A stretch of 61,683 nt of DNA, taken from assembly GCA_020024465.1 (NCBI GenBank), contig JAHHTT010000007.1, positions 1-61,683 of the forward strand, read 5' to 3'. Below the pieces are notes generated by a model. It worked only from the letters and a program-made list of their open reading frames with translations. It ran no database searches and was not told where the DNA came from. The stretch's first letter is position 1. Each line of letters opens with the position of its first letter. Both the position numbers and the translations under genes were made by a program. Source of the stretch: Odoribacter sp. (GTDB lineage Bacteria > Bacteroidota > Bacteroidia > Bacteroidales > Marinifilaceae). This document shows positions 7,046 to 15,463 of this stretch, in pieces.

Positions 7046-7507
7046 CTATTTTGTCAGTTCAAAATTGAATTCTTCTTCAGAAGGTGGAGTACATTGACCG
7101 CCTGAGCAAGCCATGAATTCAACGTATCCGGCTAATTTGGCTTTATCTCCGGTTACTTTTACCCGTTGCACCATTGTAACTGTTCCTTCAAAGTATTTCA
7201 AATCCATATCAAAAGCATCGCTATGTTCGGTTTTTGCATCCGTAGTTGCTTTAAATTCTCCAACTAATTCAACTCCACTGGCTTCATCTTCGTCCAGATT
7301 GAATGTCGTTGGAAGGGGACCGCCTTCAGGCAATTTGGTATCATATAAGTGCCAGCCGCTATTTACGGTTGCTTTACAGATAATATCGTAAACTCCTTCG
7401 CTTACTTTTTTGTGGCTGATTTCCCATTTTACAGGTTTTAGAATCTGTGCATTCAGCACGGTTGCAAATGAAGAAACCAGCACAATGATTGCAAATAATT
7501 TTTTCAT
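7046..7507 (-). CDS. Stand-alone DsbD N-terminal-domain protein, exported
   Basis: 153 residues. A signal peptide (LFAIIVLVSSFATVLNAQ, about 4-21) is followed by one immunoglobulin-like DsbD alpha domain. In full-length DsbD this domain shuttles electrons to periplasmic partners. The C-terminal CSGGQCTPPSEEEF carries the Cys pair expected of the domain. The membrane domain and the thioredoxin domain of DsbD are absent, and no partner gene adjoins. It probably works with a separate membrane CcdA/DsbD elsewhere, or has another role. A -7-like TTACTTTG (7547-7554, minus) lies 40 bp upstream. Confidence 0.8.
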   Translation of the reverse strand: MKKLFAIIVLVSSFATVLNAQILKPVKWEISHKKVSEGVYDIICKATVNSGWHLYDTKLPEGGPLPTTFNLDEDEASGVELVGEFKATTDAKTEHSDAFDMDLKYFEGTVTMVQRVKVTGDKAKLAGYVEFMACSGGQCTPPSEEEFNFELTK

Positions 7508-7590
7508 CGTATTTACTTTTTAATTAATTATCGTTTTTACTCTTCACAAAGTAAAGAAATAAATTTTAAAATCAATGTTACTTACTTGTT

Positions 7591-7624
7591 AAAAGACTCT
7601 TAATTACTGATTAAAGAGTCTTTT
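7591..7624 (-). terminator. Terminator overlapping the end of infB
   Basis: AAAAGACTCTT (7591-7601) pairs perfectly with AAGAGTCTTTT (7614-7624). On the minus strand the 5' arm is made of the last infB codons (Lys-Lys-Thr-Leu) and the stop codon lies in the loop. The following T-tract is short (TTTTAAC). Confidence 0.75.
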
Positions 7625-10463
7625 TTACTTCAACCTCCTGATAGGCTTCAATCATATCGCCTTCACGGATATCGTTGTAATTTTCGATGTTCAATCCGCA
7701 TTCAAAGCCTTTGGCCACTTCCTTCACATCATCTTTGAAGCGTTTCAGTGAGCCGAGAGTTCCGCTATAGACGACAATACCGTCACGGATAATGCGCACC
7801 ATGGCATTGCGTACAATTTTACCGTCACGTACGATACAGCCTGCAATTGTGCCCACTTTGGATATCTTGAAGGTTTCAAGCACTTCAACGGTTGCAATCA
7901 CCTCTTCTTTGATATCTGGAGAAAGCATACCTTCCATAGCGGATTTTAATTCTTCGATGGCCTGATAAATGATGGAGTAGAGACGGATATCTATCTGTTC
8001 TTTCTCTGCCAGTTTACGTGCTCCCATTGACGGACGTACCTGGAAACCTACGATGATTGCGTTTGAAGCGGCTGCCAGCAATACGTCTCCTTCTGTGATC
8101 TGTCCGACTGCTTTGTGAATAATGTTCACCTGGATTTCATCCGTAGACAATTTGATTAAAGAATCGGCTAACGCTTCAATAGAGCCGTCTACGTCACCTT
8201 TTACGATAACATTCAGTTCCTGGAAGTTGCCGATTGCAATTCTGCGGCCAATTTCATCCAGGGTAATATGTTTTTGGGTGCGCAGACCTTGTTCGCGTTG
8301 CAGTTGTTCCCGTTTGTTCGCTAACTGGCGGGCTTCTTTTTCGTTGGACATGATGTTGAATGTGTCTCCGGCCTGGGGAGCTCCGTTCAAGCCAAGAATC
8401 AAAGCGGGCTCAGACGGACCTGTAGACTGCAGTTTTTCTCCGCGCTCATTGAACATGGCTTTTACGTGTCCAAAATATTGACCGGCTAAAATGACATCTC
8501 CGACGTGCATTGTCCCTGATTGTACCAGTACGGTGGCTACATACCCTCGTCCTTTGTCCAATGATGACTCAATGATGGAACCTATTGCTTTTTTGTGTGG
8601 ATTGGCTTTCAGTTCAAGCAATTCTGCTTCCAAAAGCACTTTCTCCAACAGTTCGTTGATATTCAAGCCTTTTTTTGCAGCAATTTCCTGACATTGATAT
8701 TTACCGCCCCATTCTTCAACAAGGTAATTCATATTGGCCAGTTCCTCGCGGATTTTGTCCGGATTCGCACCTGGCTTGTCTATTTTGTTGATGGCAAATA
8801 CAATGGGTACTCCGGCAGCACTGGCATGATTGATTGCTTCAACGGTCTGGGGCATGACGCTGTCATCGGCTGCAACAATGATGATGGCAATGTCTGTTAC
8901 TTGTGCTCCGCGTGCTCGCATGGCTGTAAAGGCTTCATGTCCCGGAGTGTCCAGGAATGTAATGGTACGGCCGTCGGATAGTTTCACGTTGTAAGCTCCG
9001 ATATGCTGTGTAATGCCTCCTGCTTCTCCTGCGATGACATTGGTCTTGCGGATGCTGTCAAGCAGAGAAGTCTTTCCATGATCAACGTGCCCCATGACAG
9101 TAACAATGGGAGGACGTGGCAACATGTTCGCTTCGTTGTCTTCTTCCTCATCATCAATGGCTTCCTGTATTTCAACGCTGACAAATTCAACCGAAAATCC
9201 GAATTCATCTGCAACGATATTGATGGTCTCTGCATCCAGACGTTGGTTGATGGATACGAAGAGGCCGAGAGACATGCAGGCCGAAATGACTTCAGTCACA
9301 CTGATATTCATCATCGTGGCCAATTCTGCAACAGTCACGAATTCTGTAAGCTTTAAGATGCTCTTTTCCTTCTCTTCTTGTTCCAGCTCTGCCTGTAACT
9401 TCTGCTGGGCTGCGTCTCGTTTGTCCCGACGGTGTTTGGCGCTCTGGGATTTACCTTTATTGCCAAGACGAGCAAAGGTATCTTTGATTTGTCTGTCTAC
9501 ATCCTCATCTGAGATTTCGGCCTTTTCATTTTTCTTTTTCTTCAGCTTCTTCAGTTTGCGTTTGCTGTCTTCTATTTTAGAAGGCTTTCCTCCGGGTGCA
9601 TTAGCGATGGATTCTACCTGTACCTTTTCATCCTGACGGTGTATCCGTTTACGTTTTTTTCGTGTGTCGGTATCTTCTTCGTTAATAAGCGGTCCGGTTG
9701 TAGTATTGGTATCCTGTGTATTTTGTGGTTTCGGCTGATTGGCTTTGTTGGCCTTTCTTTGTTCACGACGGTCGCGCTCTTTTTCCTGTTTGCTCTTTTT
9801 GGGAGGACGGGTACGTTGGTTGATAGCATCCAAATCGATACTTCCAACAACTTTTACGTCTTTTATTGCAGGTTGGGGCACTTTAAACGGGGTCTCTTTA
9901 CTTGTTTTTTCGTTCATCGGTTCTTCCTCTTCTTTCGGCTCTTCTTGCTTTTTAACAGGTTCCGGTTGTTTCTTTTCTATAATTTCCGGTTTTTTTTCCT
10001 TTTTGGGTTCGATAATTTGTTCTTCCACTTCTTTTTCCTTTTGAGAAACGGGTTGCGGATGCTCTGCTTCTTCCGGTGTCGTTACCGGTGTCGGTTTGTG
10101 CTCTGCCTCCAGATCAATGTGGTCAACAATTTTTATGTTGCTGGTCAGTTTAACTTCATCTTTGACTGATATGAATTCTTTTTCAGCAAGAATTTCTTCT
10201 TGTTCTGTAGAGACATTGCCTGATTTGTCAATGGATATGGTCTCTTTTTTCTTCCGACTCGTTTTCAAGTTGATGGAAGAGGATTCTTTCTTCACCTGAC
10301 TGTCTGACGAAAAGGCTTTTGCAACTAATGCATACTCTTCGTCTGTCAGTTTGGCGTTTGGGTCTGAGGAAATATTACTCCCCTTCCCATGCAGGTATTC
10401 TACGATAGTAGCTGTACCTACATTAAATTCTCGTGCTACTTTACTTAATCTTTTTACTGTCAT
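7611..10463 (-). CDS. infB: Translation initiation factor IF-2
   Basis: 950-residue initiation GTPase that delivers fMet-tRNA to the 30S subunit. It has an N-terminal IF2_N-type domain (1-50), a long low-complexity charged linker rich in Lys, Glu and Pro (about 65-370), a second IF2_N-like domain (TEFVTVAELATMMNISVTEV, near 380), then the G domain: GHVDHGKTS (G1), DTPGHEAFT (G3), NKIDKP (G4), and the C-terminal beta-barrel domains ending in EGDMIEAYQEVEV. The long charged linker is usual in Bacteroidetes. Last gene of rimP-nusA-infB; 36 bp separate it from nusA. Confidence 0.97.
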   Translation of the reverse strand: MTVKRLSKVAREFNVGTATIVEYLHGKGSNISSDPNAKLTDEEYALVAKAFSSDSQVKKESSSINLKTSRKKKETISIDKSGNVSTEQEEILAEKEFISVKDEVKLTSNIKIVDHIDLEAEHKPTPVTTPEEAEHPQPVSQKEKEVEEQIIEPKKEKKPEIIEKKQPEPVKKQEEPKEEEEPMNEKTSKETPFKVPQPAIKDVKVVGSIDLDAINQRTRPPKKSKQEKERDRREQRKANKANQPKPQNTQDTNTTTGPLINEEDTDTRKKRKRIHRQDEKVQVESIANAPGGKPSKIEDSKRKLKKLKKKKNEKAEISDEDVDRQIKDTFARLGNKGKSQSAKHRRDKRDAAQQKLQAELEQEEKEKSILKLTEFVTVAELATMMNISVTEVISACMSLGLFVSINQRLDAETINIVADEFGFSVEFVSVEIQEAIDDEEEDNEANMLPRPPIVTVMGHVDHGKTSLLDSIRKTNVIAGEAGGITQHIGAYNVKLSDGRTITFLDTPGHEAFTAMRARGAQVTDIAIIIVAADDSVMPQTVEAINHASAAGVPIVFAINKIDKPGANPDKIREELANMNYLVEEWGGKYQCQEIAAKKGLNINELLEKVLLEAELLELKANPHKKAIGSIIESSLDKGRGYVATVLVQSGTMHVGDVILAGQYFGHVKAMFNERGEKLQSTGPSEPALILGLNGAPQAGDTFNIMSNEKEARQLANKREQLQREQGLRTQKHITLDEIGRRIAIGNFQELNVIVKGDVDGSIEALADSLIKLSTDEIQVNIIHKAVGQITEGDVLLAAASNAIIVGFQVRPSMGARKLAEKEQIDIRLYSIIYQAIEELKSAMEGMLSPDIKEEVIATVEVLETFKISKVGTIAGCIVRDGKIVRNAMVRIIRDGIVVYSGTLGSLKRFKDDVKEVAKGFECGLNIENYNDIREGDMIEAYQEVEVKKTL

Positions 10464-10499
10464 ATTTAAGATTACAAAATTTATTGAGTTAATGGGGAA

Positions 10500-11738
10500 T
10501 TATTCAAATTCCGCTTTTAGGATGCCGATAACGTCTCGGATGGTCTCGATTTCCAGATCCGTGCGGCTTTCCAGCTCTTCTTCGCTTAATTCCAATACAC
10601 TCTTGGCGGTGTCGCAACCGACGCGTTTCAATTCGTCAATTACCCAGCCGTCAATTTCATCCGCAAATTCTTCCAGATTGACATCTTCTTCCTGTGTTTC
10701 ATTCAGTTCGCGATACACATCAATATCATAACCGGTCAATTGACTTGCCAATTTGATATTCAGACCGCCTTTGCCGATCGCCAGGGATACTTCTTCCGGT
10801 TCCAGATAGACATTGGCTTTCTTTTGAGCTTCGTCTATTTCGATATTCTTGATTTTTGCAGGGTTGAGCGCTCGGGTGATATACAATTGCAGGTTGTTGG
10901 TATAGTTGATTACGTCAATGTTTTCATTGTGTAATTCCCGGACGATACCATGAATGCGCGAACCTTTCATGCCGACGCATGCACCGACCGGGTCAATGCG
11001 ATCATCGTACGATTCTACGGCTACTTTTGCCCGTTCTCCCGGCACTCGCACAACATTTTTGATGGTAATCAAGCCGTCGAAAATTTCCGGAACTTCATTC
11101 TCAAACAAACGTTCCAGAAATACCGGAGAGGTGCGTGACAATACGATATAAGGACTGGAGTTGCGCATTTCTACACGGATTACAACAGCTTTGATGGTAT
11201 CGCCTTTCTTGAAAAAGTCGCTCGGGATCTGTTCTTGTTTGGGTAAAATCAATTCATTCCCCTCGTCATCCAATACAAGAATTTCTTTTTTCCAAACCTG
11301 ATAAACTTCTGCAATGACGATTTGTCCTACCTTGTCTTTGTATTTGTTATAGATATTGTCTTTTTCCAATTCTAAAATACGGGCGGACAGATTTTGACGC
11401 AATGCCAATACAGAACGGCGTCCGAAATCTTTGAATTTTACTTCGTCGGTCACTTCTTCTCCCACTTCGTATTCTGCATCGATATTTTTGGCTTCGCTCA
11501 ATGTTATTTCAGTATTTCTGTTTTCAAGCTCTCCGTCTTTCACAACGGTGCGGTTGCGCCAGATTTCCAAATCGCCTTTGTCGATATTGATGATGATGTC
11601 GAAGTTCTCGTCAGTGCCGTATCTTTTTATCAGCATATTTCTGAAAATATCCTCCAATACTCTCATCAAGGTAGCGCGGTCTATATTTTTGAATTCTTTA
11701 AATTCAGCAAATGAATCAATCAGATTAATATTTTCCAT
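10500..11738 (-). CDS. nusA: Transcription termination/antitermination factor NusA
   Basis: 412-residue NusA: N-terminal RNA-polymerase-binding domain (1-130), S1 domain (about 134-200, GQIVIAEVYQVWKKEILVLD), then two KH domains (GACVGMKGSRIHGIVREL near 252-269 and LAIGKGGLNIKLASQLTG near 322-339). An acidic tail with a helix-hairpin-helix-like segment closes the protein. It lacks the duplicated C-terminal acidic repeats of E. coli NusA, as in many Bacteroidetes. It lies between rimP (39 bp) and infB (36 bp), the conserved operon order. Confidence 0.97.
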   Translation of the reverse strand: MENINLIDSFAEFKEFKNIDRATLMRVLEDIFRNMLIKRYGTDENFDIIINIDKGDLEIWRNRTVVKDGELENRNTEITLSEAKNIDAEYEVGEEVTDEVKFKDFGRRSVLALRQNLSARILELEKDNIYNKYKDKVGQIVIAEVYQVWKKEILVLDDEGNELILPKQEQIPSDFFKKGDTIKAVVIRVEMRNSSPYIVLSRTSPVFLERLFENEVPEIFDGLITIKNVVRVPGERAKVAVESYDDRIDPVGACVGMKGSRIHGIVRELHNENIDVINYTNNLQLYITRALNPAKIKNIEIDEAQKKANVYLEPEEVSLAIGKGGLNIKLASQLTGYDIDVYRELNETQEEDVNLEEFADEIDGWVIDELKRVGCDTAKSVLELSEEELESRTDLEIETIRDVIGILKAEFE

Positions 11739-11777
11739 CGTGTTTTTTTAGCTTTATATTTTTAGTGATTACTGTTT

Positions 11778-12239
11778 TTAGAATTTTATGACATCGTGGA
11801 TTTCTTTGATGTCTTCTCTTTGTATGATATCTGTATGGGTGACAAGCTGTTTTTTCTTGCTTCCTTCTACAGTTTCTTTTGTTTCGTATTCAATCGTTAC
11901 GCTGGTGCTGTCGAATGCTTTTAAAAGACCGCTTATTTTTTTACCGTCTTTCAATTGGGCTTCTACAGATTTGTTCAGGTTTTTGGTAAACTGACTATCC
12001 ACCTTGAACGGATATCCGATTCCTGCGCTGGCTACGGTCAATTCAAAATCCTCCTCATCCCGGTTCATGTGCGATTCGATTTCACGACTTACTTCAATAC
12101 ACGTTTGTATATTCACTCCGTTTAATGAGTCTACAAACAGTTCGATGACGTTGTCGCGAGACACTTTTAAGTCTACTAAGAACAGTTCCCGATTACTAAG
12201 TATCGGGGTGGCTATTGATTTTACGTATTCTATCTCCAT
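11778..12239 (-). CDS. rimP: Ribosome maturation factor RimP
   Basis: 30S maturation factor of about 153 residues counted from the ATG at 12239 (MEIEYVKS). An in-frame ATG at 12278 would add 13 residues (MPCHRTDRTITKI) that do not look like the family, so I prefer the shorter form; both lie downstream of the promoter. Family landmarks are LFLVDLKVSRDNVIELFVDS, the CIEVSREIESHM segment and the VASAGIGYPF turn in the N-terminal domain, followed by the small SH3-like domain (KKISGLLKAFD). First gene of the nusA-infB operon. Confidence 0.9.
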   Translation of the reverse strand: MEIEYVKSIATPILSNRELFLVDLKVSRDNVIELFVDSLNGVNIQTCIEVSREIESHMNRDEEDFELTVASAGIGYPFKVDSQFTKNLNKSVEAQLKDGKKISGLLKAFDSTSVTIEYETKETVEGSKKKQLVTHTDIIQREDIKEIHDVIKF

Positions 12240-12290
12240 TATCTTTGTAATTGTTCTGTCGGTCCGATGGCAAGGCATCCTTTGTGATTA

Positions 12291-12322
12291 GGTAAAAAGA
12301 AGAGGGGACTCCAGTCCCCTCT
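12291..12322 (-). promoter_or_regulatory. Attenuator-like hairpin in the rimP-nusA-infB leader
   Basis: A perfect 10-bp inverted repeat, AGAGGGGACT (12301-12310) and AGTCCCCTCT (12313-12322), is followed on the minus strand by TCTTTTTACC. It lies downstream of the -7 box at 12346-12353 and upstream of rimP, i.e. inside the operon leader. The shape is that of an intrinsic terminator, so it may act as an attenuator; as the operon encodes NusA, feedback at this site is an attractive inference. Confidence 0.65.
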
Positions 12323-12345
12323 CAATTAGCCTCGCTAAGTCACTG

Positions 12346-12376
12346 CAAATATACTAATAATTATTGAAACAGAAAA
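12346..12376 (-). promoter_or_regulatory. rimP-nusA-infB promoter
   Basis: TATATTTG on the minus strand (12346-12353) is a perfect -7 box, with a TTTCTG element about 17-20 bp upstream (12371-12376). The predicted start is near 12339, so the leader contains the hairpin at 12301-12322. Confidence 0.7.
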
Positions 12377-12460
12377 TATTTGCAGGGAAAAATCTGTAGA
12401 AATCCCATATAGAAGTAGTCAATAACTTATGGGTCTCCGCTAAGATTCTCTAAAAACGAA

Positions 12461-12859
12461 TCAGTAAGTTTTTTTTATTTTTATTGTTGCTGCTTTATCA
12501 TCATAGAGGCGATCTATGAATTCCAGTTCATCTAAATTCTGATTATGATTAATTAAAAGCCACTGACCCTGGATGAAAAGGTTTGATTTCAAAATTAAAA
12601 GTTTGTCATTTATGGTGTATTTTAATACTTCCTTTTGCTCTCCATAATGTACTTTGGCTGTTGTATCTGACAAGAAAAAAAACGTCAATTTTGCTTGTCT
12701 CGAACTACTTTTGAATTCACCTTCCCAAACAGACTGGGAAAAAAAGTCAGAAGCAAGGTTGATTTCATCATTCTCTTCTTCATCATTACAGGCAGCAAAC
12801 AAACATGGATATACAAAAAATGTACATAAAGCAATAATATATAGACATTTTGTTTTCAT
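12461..12859 (-). CDS. Small putative surface lipoprotein, unknown function
   Basis: 132 residues. The N-terminus MKTKCLYIIALCTFF... ends in a lipobox LFAAC with the lipidated Cys at residue 23, followed at once by NDEEENDE, an acidic cluster typical of the export signal of surface-exposed Bacteroidetes lipoproteins. The mature part is about 110 residues with predicted beta strands (VWEGEFKSSSRQAKLTFFFL, ATIKIKKTY at the end), resembling small lipocalin-like lipoproteins, but I cannot name a family. It lies 15 bp after an upstream unknown gene on the same strand. Confidence 0.65.
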   Translation of the reverse strand: MKTKCLYIIALCTFFVYPCLFAACNDEEENDEINLASDFFSQSVWEGEFKSSSRQAKLTFFFLSDTTAKVHYGEQKEVLKYTINDKLLILKSNLFIQGQWLLINHNQNLDELEFIDRLYDDKAATIKIKKTY

Positions 12860-12874
12860 ACTAATATGTTTTAG

Positions 12875-13357
12875 TTACAATCCAAAAATACGATAAAATT
12901 GATACAATGATGCCATTGAAATCTTTTTTTCCGGAATAATATTAATCCAATCCAACATTCCATATACCTCCGGTATATATTCATCCATATAATATGCAAA
13001 AGCTATTTTTGCAACACTATCATAAATATACCACATCCCGGTTTCCATATTTTGGAATTTATTTAAACGGCTTTCGTCCAACTTGCTAAGGTCAAAATTC
13101 AAGGGTACACGCAATATTGGTGTGAGTATTTTGGACGGTTCAGCTTTGATGAGGCATTGGTAGTAGCGACTTTTATCCTTTAATATGGAATCTGCCCTTT
13201 GTGTAAAAATCTTTGTGTCATTGTTTGCTCTTAGATCCTCATCTGTCATACTTCCCAATCCGTCATTCAAAATTAACAAATCCCCCTGACGGGTATTTAA
13301 AACCGGAGCCACCTTATACAACTTTTCGCCTCCCACCGTTTTTACATATACTTTCAT
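12875..13357 (-). CDS. Hypothetical protein
   Basis: 160 residues without signal peptide or membrane segment. The sequence is mixed alpha/beta (MKVYVKTVGGEKLYKVAPVL at the start; a Tyr/Phe/Ile-rich C-terminus). I recognise no family. It sits in a row of three small minus-strand genes (13662-13441, 13357-12875, 12859-12461) that could be one unit; the 83 bp before it show no clear promoter. Confidence 0.5.
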   Translation of the reverse strand: MKVYVKTVGGEKLYKVAPVLNTRQGDLLILNDGLGSMTDEDLRANNDTKIFTQRADSILKDKSRYYQCLIKAEPSKILTPILRVPLNFDLSKLDESRLNKFQNMETGMWYIYDSVAKIAFAYYMDEYIPEVYGMLDWINIIPEKKISMASLYQFYRIFGL

Positions 13358-13440
13358 GATTTCAATAAAAGGTTCGATAAAACGATTGCTGCTGATAAAT
13401 TCGTTATGCGTATCATTTTACGTTCTATTTTCACGGATCA

Positions 13441-13662
13441 TCAAAATTCACATTCGTATAAATCATAGAAATCGCCGCCTTTAGGCACAAGCAGGCACAC
13501 CTTGGGGAAATAATCCAACAGATTCCAAAGCCCCCAATTCATAGTAGCAACATACCTATCGAATTTTTGTGATTCACGGATAATTTCCCGCCGGAAAAAG
13601 TCTGCCAATTCTTTTTGGCTAGCCGGACGTAAAGATGCCAATTGTCTGTCTGTCAACGACAC
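13441..13662 (-). CDS. Hypothetical small protein, GTG start
   Basis: 73 residues from a GTG at 13662 preceded by an AGGAA ribosome-binding-like site. The peptide MSLTDRQLASLRPASQKELA... has an amphipathic helical N-terminus and a C-terminus rich in aromatic residues (MNWGLWNLLDYFPKV). There is no ATG near the start. No family is recognised. It is the promoter-proximal gene of the small-gene row, beside the 11-bp repeat array. Confidence 0.4.
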   Translation of the reverse strand: MSLTDRQLASLRPASQKELADFFRREIIRESQKFDRYVATMNWGLWNLLDYFPKVCLLVPKGGDFYDLYECEF

Positions 13663-13745
13663 TTCCTAACCTATTCGAATATAGTGGTAGTAAGATCGGC
13701 TATTCTCTCGCTTCTCTCCCTCTCAATTATATCTCATCTATATAT

Positions 13746-13825
13746 CAAAGATAACACAAATATAATGGTTTGTTATCTTTGAGATATCTTTGAGATATCT
13801 TTGATATATCTTTGAGTTAAGTTTG
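13746..13825 (+). repeat. Five-copy 11-bp tandem array of TAnCTTTG-type motif
   Basis: TATCTTTG occurs at 13774, 13785, 13796 and 13807, followed by TAAGTTTG at 13818: five units at an exact 11-bp period. Each 8-mer fits the -7 consensus TAnnTTTG. One inverted copy, CAAAGATA, lies upstream at 13746-13753, and CAAATATA at 13757-13764. A sister array is at 54461-54529. Most likely a phased protein-binding array or overlapping promoters; the function is unknown. Confidence 0.8.
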
Positions 13826-13863
13826 AATAGGAAAAAAGTAGGAGAGGGGTGTGAGAATCGTGA

Positions 13864-13918
13864 GGCAAAAAATAGAGAATGGCACAGCCACTGATAAGGG
13901 GATGGGTAGTGGCTGTGC
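13864..13918 (-). terminator. Terminator of the GH3-family gene
   Basis: GCACAGCCACT (13882-13892) pairs perfectly with AGTGGCTGTGC (13908-13918), loop 15 nt. On the minus strand a T-run (ATTTTTTGCC, 13863-13872) follows after about 10 bases. It lies directly after the stop codon at 13929. Confidence 0.75.
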
Positions 13919-13928
13919 GATATGTTTA

Positions 13929-15434
13929 TTAATGGTTCATGCTCAAAAGTTCGTCGATGTGGGTGCGGTCATTCCACAGACGGGGAACTTTGTGCTGTCC
14001 GCCGAGTTTGCCTTTCTCTTTGAGCCAGTCGTTGAACAGATTCGGACGGGCGATTTGGATGTGAAGCCGCTCCAGTGAAAGCATGCGTTTGGCTTCATAG
14101 TCGGAATTTAGTTTTTGGATTTGGTTGTCCAGCAGTTCGGCAAATTGTTCGATGTCTGCCGGTGGATTCTTGAATTCTATCAGCCATTCGTGTGCTCCCC
14201 GCTTGCCTTCGCCCATGAAGATAGGGGCAGCGGTGAATTCGTAAACATCGGCTCCGGTTTCGCGGCAGGCAAAGTTGAGGGCTTCGGTGGCATTGTCTAT
14301 AATGACCTCTTCGCCAAAGGCGTTGATAAACAGTTTTGTCCTTCCGGTAATTTTGAATTTGTAGGGTTTGGTGGAGGTGAATTGGATTGTATCGCCTATC
14401 ATATAGCGCCACAAGCCGCTGTTGGTGGAGATAATCAGTGCGTAATTGACACCGGTTTTTACATCTTCCAGCAATACGGTGCGCGGGTTGGTTTTTCCCA
14501 ATTCGCTGGTGGGCATGAACTCGTAATATACACCGTAATCGAGCATCAGTAACATGGAGGAGTCGTTCGGATCGTCCTGCAGACCGAAAAATCCTTCGGA
14601 TGCATTATAGGTTTCCATATATTTCATCTTGGGATCGGGCAATAGACGGTTGTATTGTTCGCGATAGGGGGTGAAACTGATGCCGCCATGGATAAAAAGT
14701 TCCAGATTGGGCCATACCTCATGGAGGTTGCTCTTGCCTGTCTTCTCAAGTATTTTGTTGATGACGGTCAGAAACCAGGAAGGGACACCTGCCAGACAAC
14801 GTACATCTTCTTTGATGGTGATTTCGCAAATCTTTTCGATTTTTTCTTCCCAGTTATTCATCAGCATAATGGAGGCTTCCGGTGTTTTCATCCGGTTTAC
14901 CCAAAACGGAGTGTTGGAAATGAGAATAGCCGATAAATCACCATATTGGCAATTGTTGTTGGTTTTGCTGACTTCGCTGCTTCCGCCCAGAGCCAGGGTT
15001 TTGCCGCTGAATATTCCGGCATCCGGGTAGAGGCGGTTGAATATGGCAATGACATCTTTGCCGCCTCGGAAATGACAGTCTTCCAATGAAGAGGGGCTGA
15101 CCGGTATGAATTTGCTTTTGGCATCTGTCGTGCCGGATGATTTGGCAAACCATTTGATTTCTGCCGGCCATAGCAGATTGTTTTCCCCTTCCATCATCCG
15201 CCGCATATATCCACTAATGTCTTCGTAATGAACAACCGGTAGCCGTTCTTTATACTGCTCTGTGGTAAGAATGGATCTGAAACCGTATTTTCGACCATAT
15301 TCGGTGTCTGCAGCCCGGGAGAGCAATTCTTGCAGACATTCGCGTTGCACTTTAAGGGGATTGGTTTTGAAGTAGTCGATTTGTGTCAGGCGTTTTTGAG
15401 TGAACAGTCCGAGTATTGTGTTGATGAAAGCCAT
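13929..15434 (-). CDS. GH3 auxin-responsive-promoter family protein
   Basis: 501-residue protein of the GH3 family, adenylating enzymes related to firefly luciferase that in plants join acyl acids to amino acids. Recognisable parts are WFAKSSGTTDAKSKFIPVS (113-131, nucleotide-binding loop), YNASEGFFGLQ near 270, the RYMIGDTIQFTS segment near 345-356 and the KITGRTKLFINAFGEE hinge near 360-376. Bacteroidetes carry such proteins widely but their substrate is not known to me. RNase HII lies 29 bp upstream on the same strand and probably shares its promoter. Confidence 0.88.
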   Translation of the reverse strand: MAFINTILGLFTQKRLTQIDYFKTNPLKVQRECLQELLSRAADTEYGRKYGFRSILTTEQYKERLPVVHYEDISGYMRRMMEGENNLLWPAEIKWFAKSSGTTDAKSKFIPVSPSSLEDCHFRGGKDVIAIFNRLYPDAGIFSGKTLALGGSSEVSKTNNNCQYGDLSAILISNTPFWVNRMKTPEASIMLMNNWEEKIEKICEITIKEDVRCLAGVPSWFLTVINKILEKTGKSNLHEVWPNLELFIHGGISFTPYREQYNRLLPDPKMKYMETYNASEGFFGLQDDPNDSSMLLMLDYGVYYEFMPTSELGKTNPRTVLLEDVKTGVNYALIISTNSGLWRYMIGDTIQFTSTKPYKFKITGRTKLFINAFGEEVIIDNATEALNFACRETGADVYEFTAAPIFMGEGKRGAHEWLIEFKNPPADIEQFAELLDNQIQKLNSDYEAKRMLSLERLHIQIARPNLFNDWLKEKGKLGGQHKVPRLWNDRTHIDELLSMNH

Positions 15435-15463
15435 GGTTCTGTGTTTTCTAAAGTAAATATGGA

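Noticed and set aside
9639..10169. Plus-strand open frame rich in Phe and Leu
   Set aside because: Antisense shadow of the Lys/Glu-rich linker of infB; low complexity.
13746..13825. Possible CRISPR array
   Set aside because: The units are 11 bp with no spacers and no cas genes lie nearby.
13851..14078. Plus-strand 75-codon ORF downstream of the 11-bp array
   Set aside because: It is antisense to the end of the GH3 gene and passes through its terminator; no protein family features.
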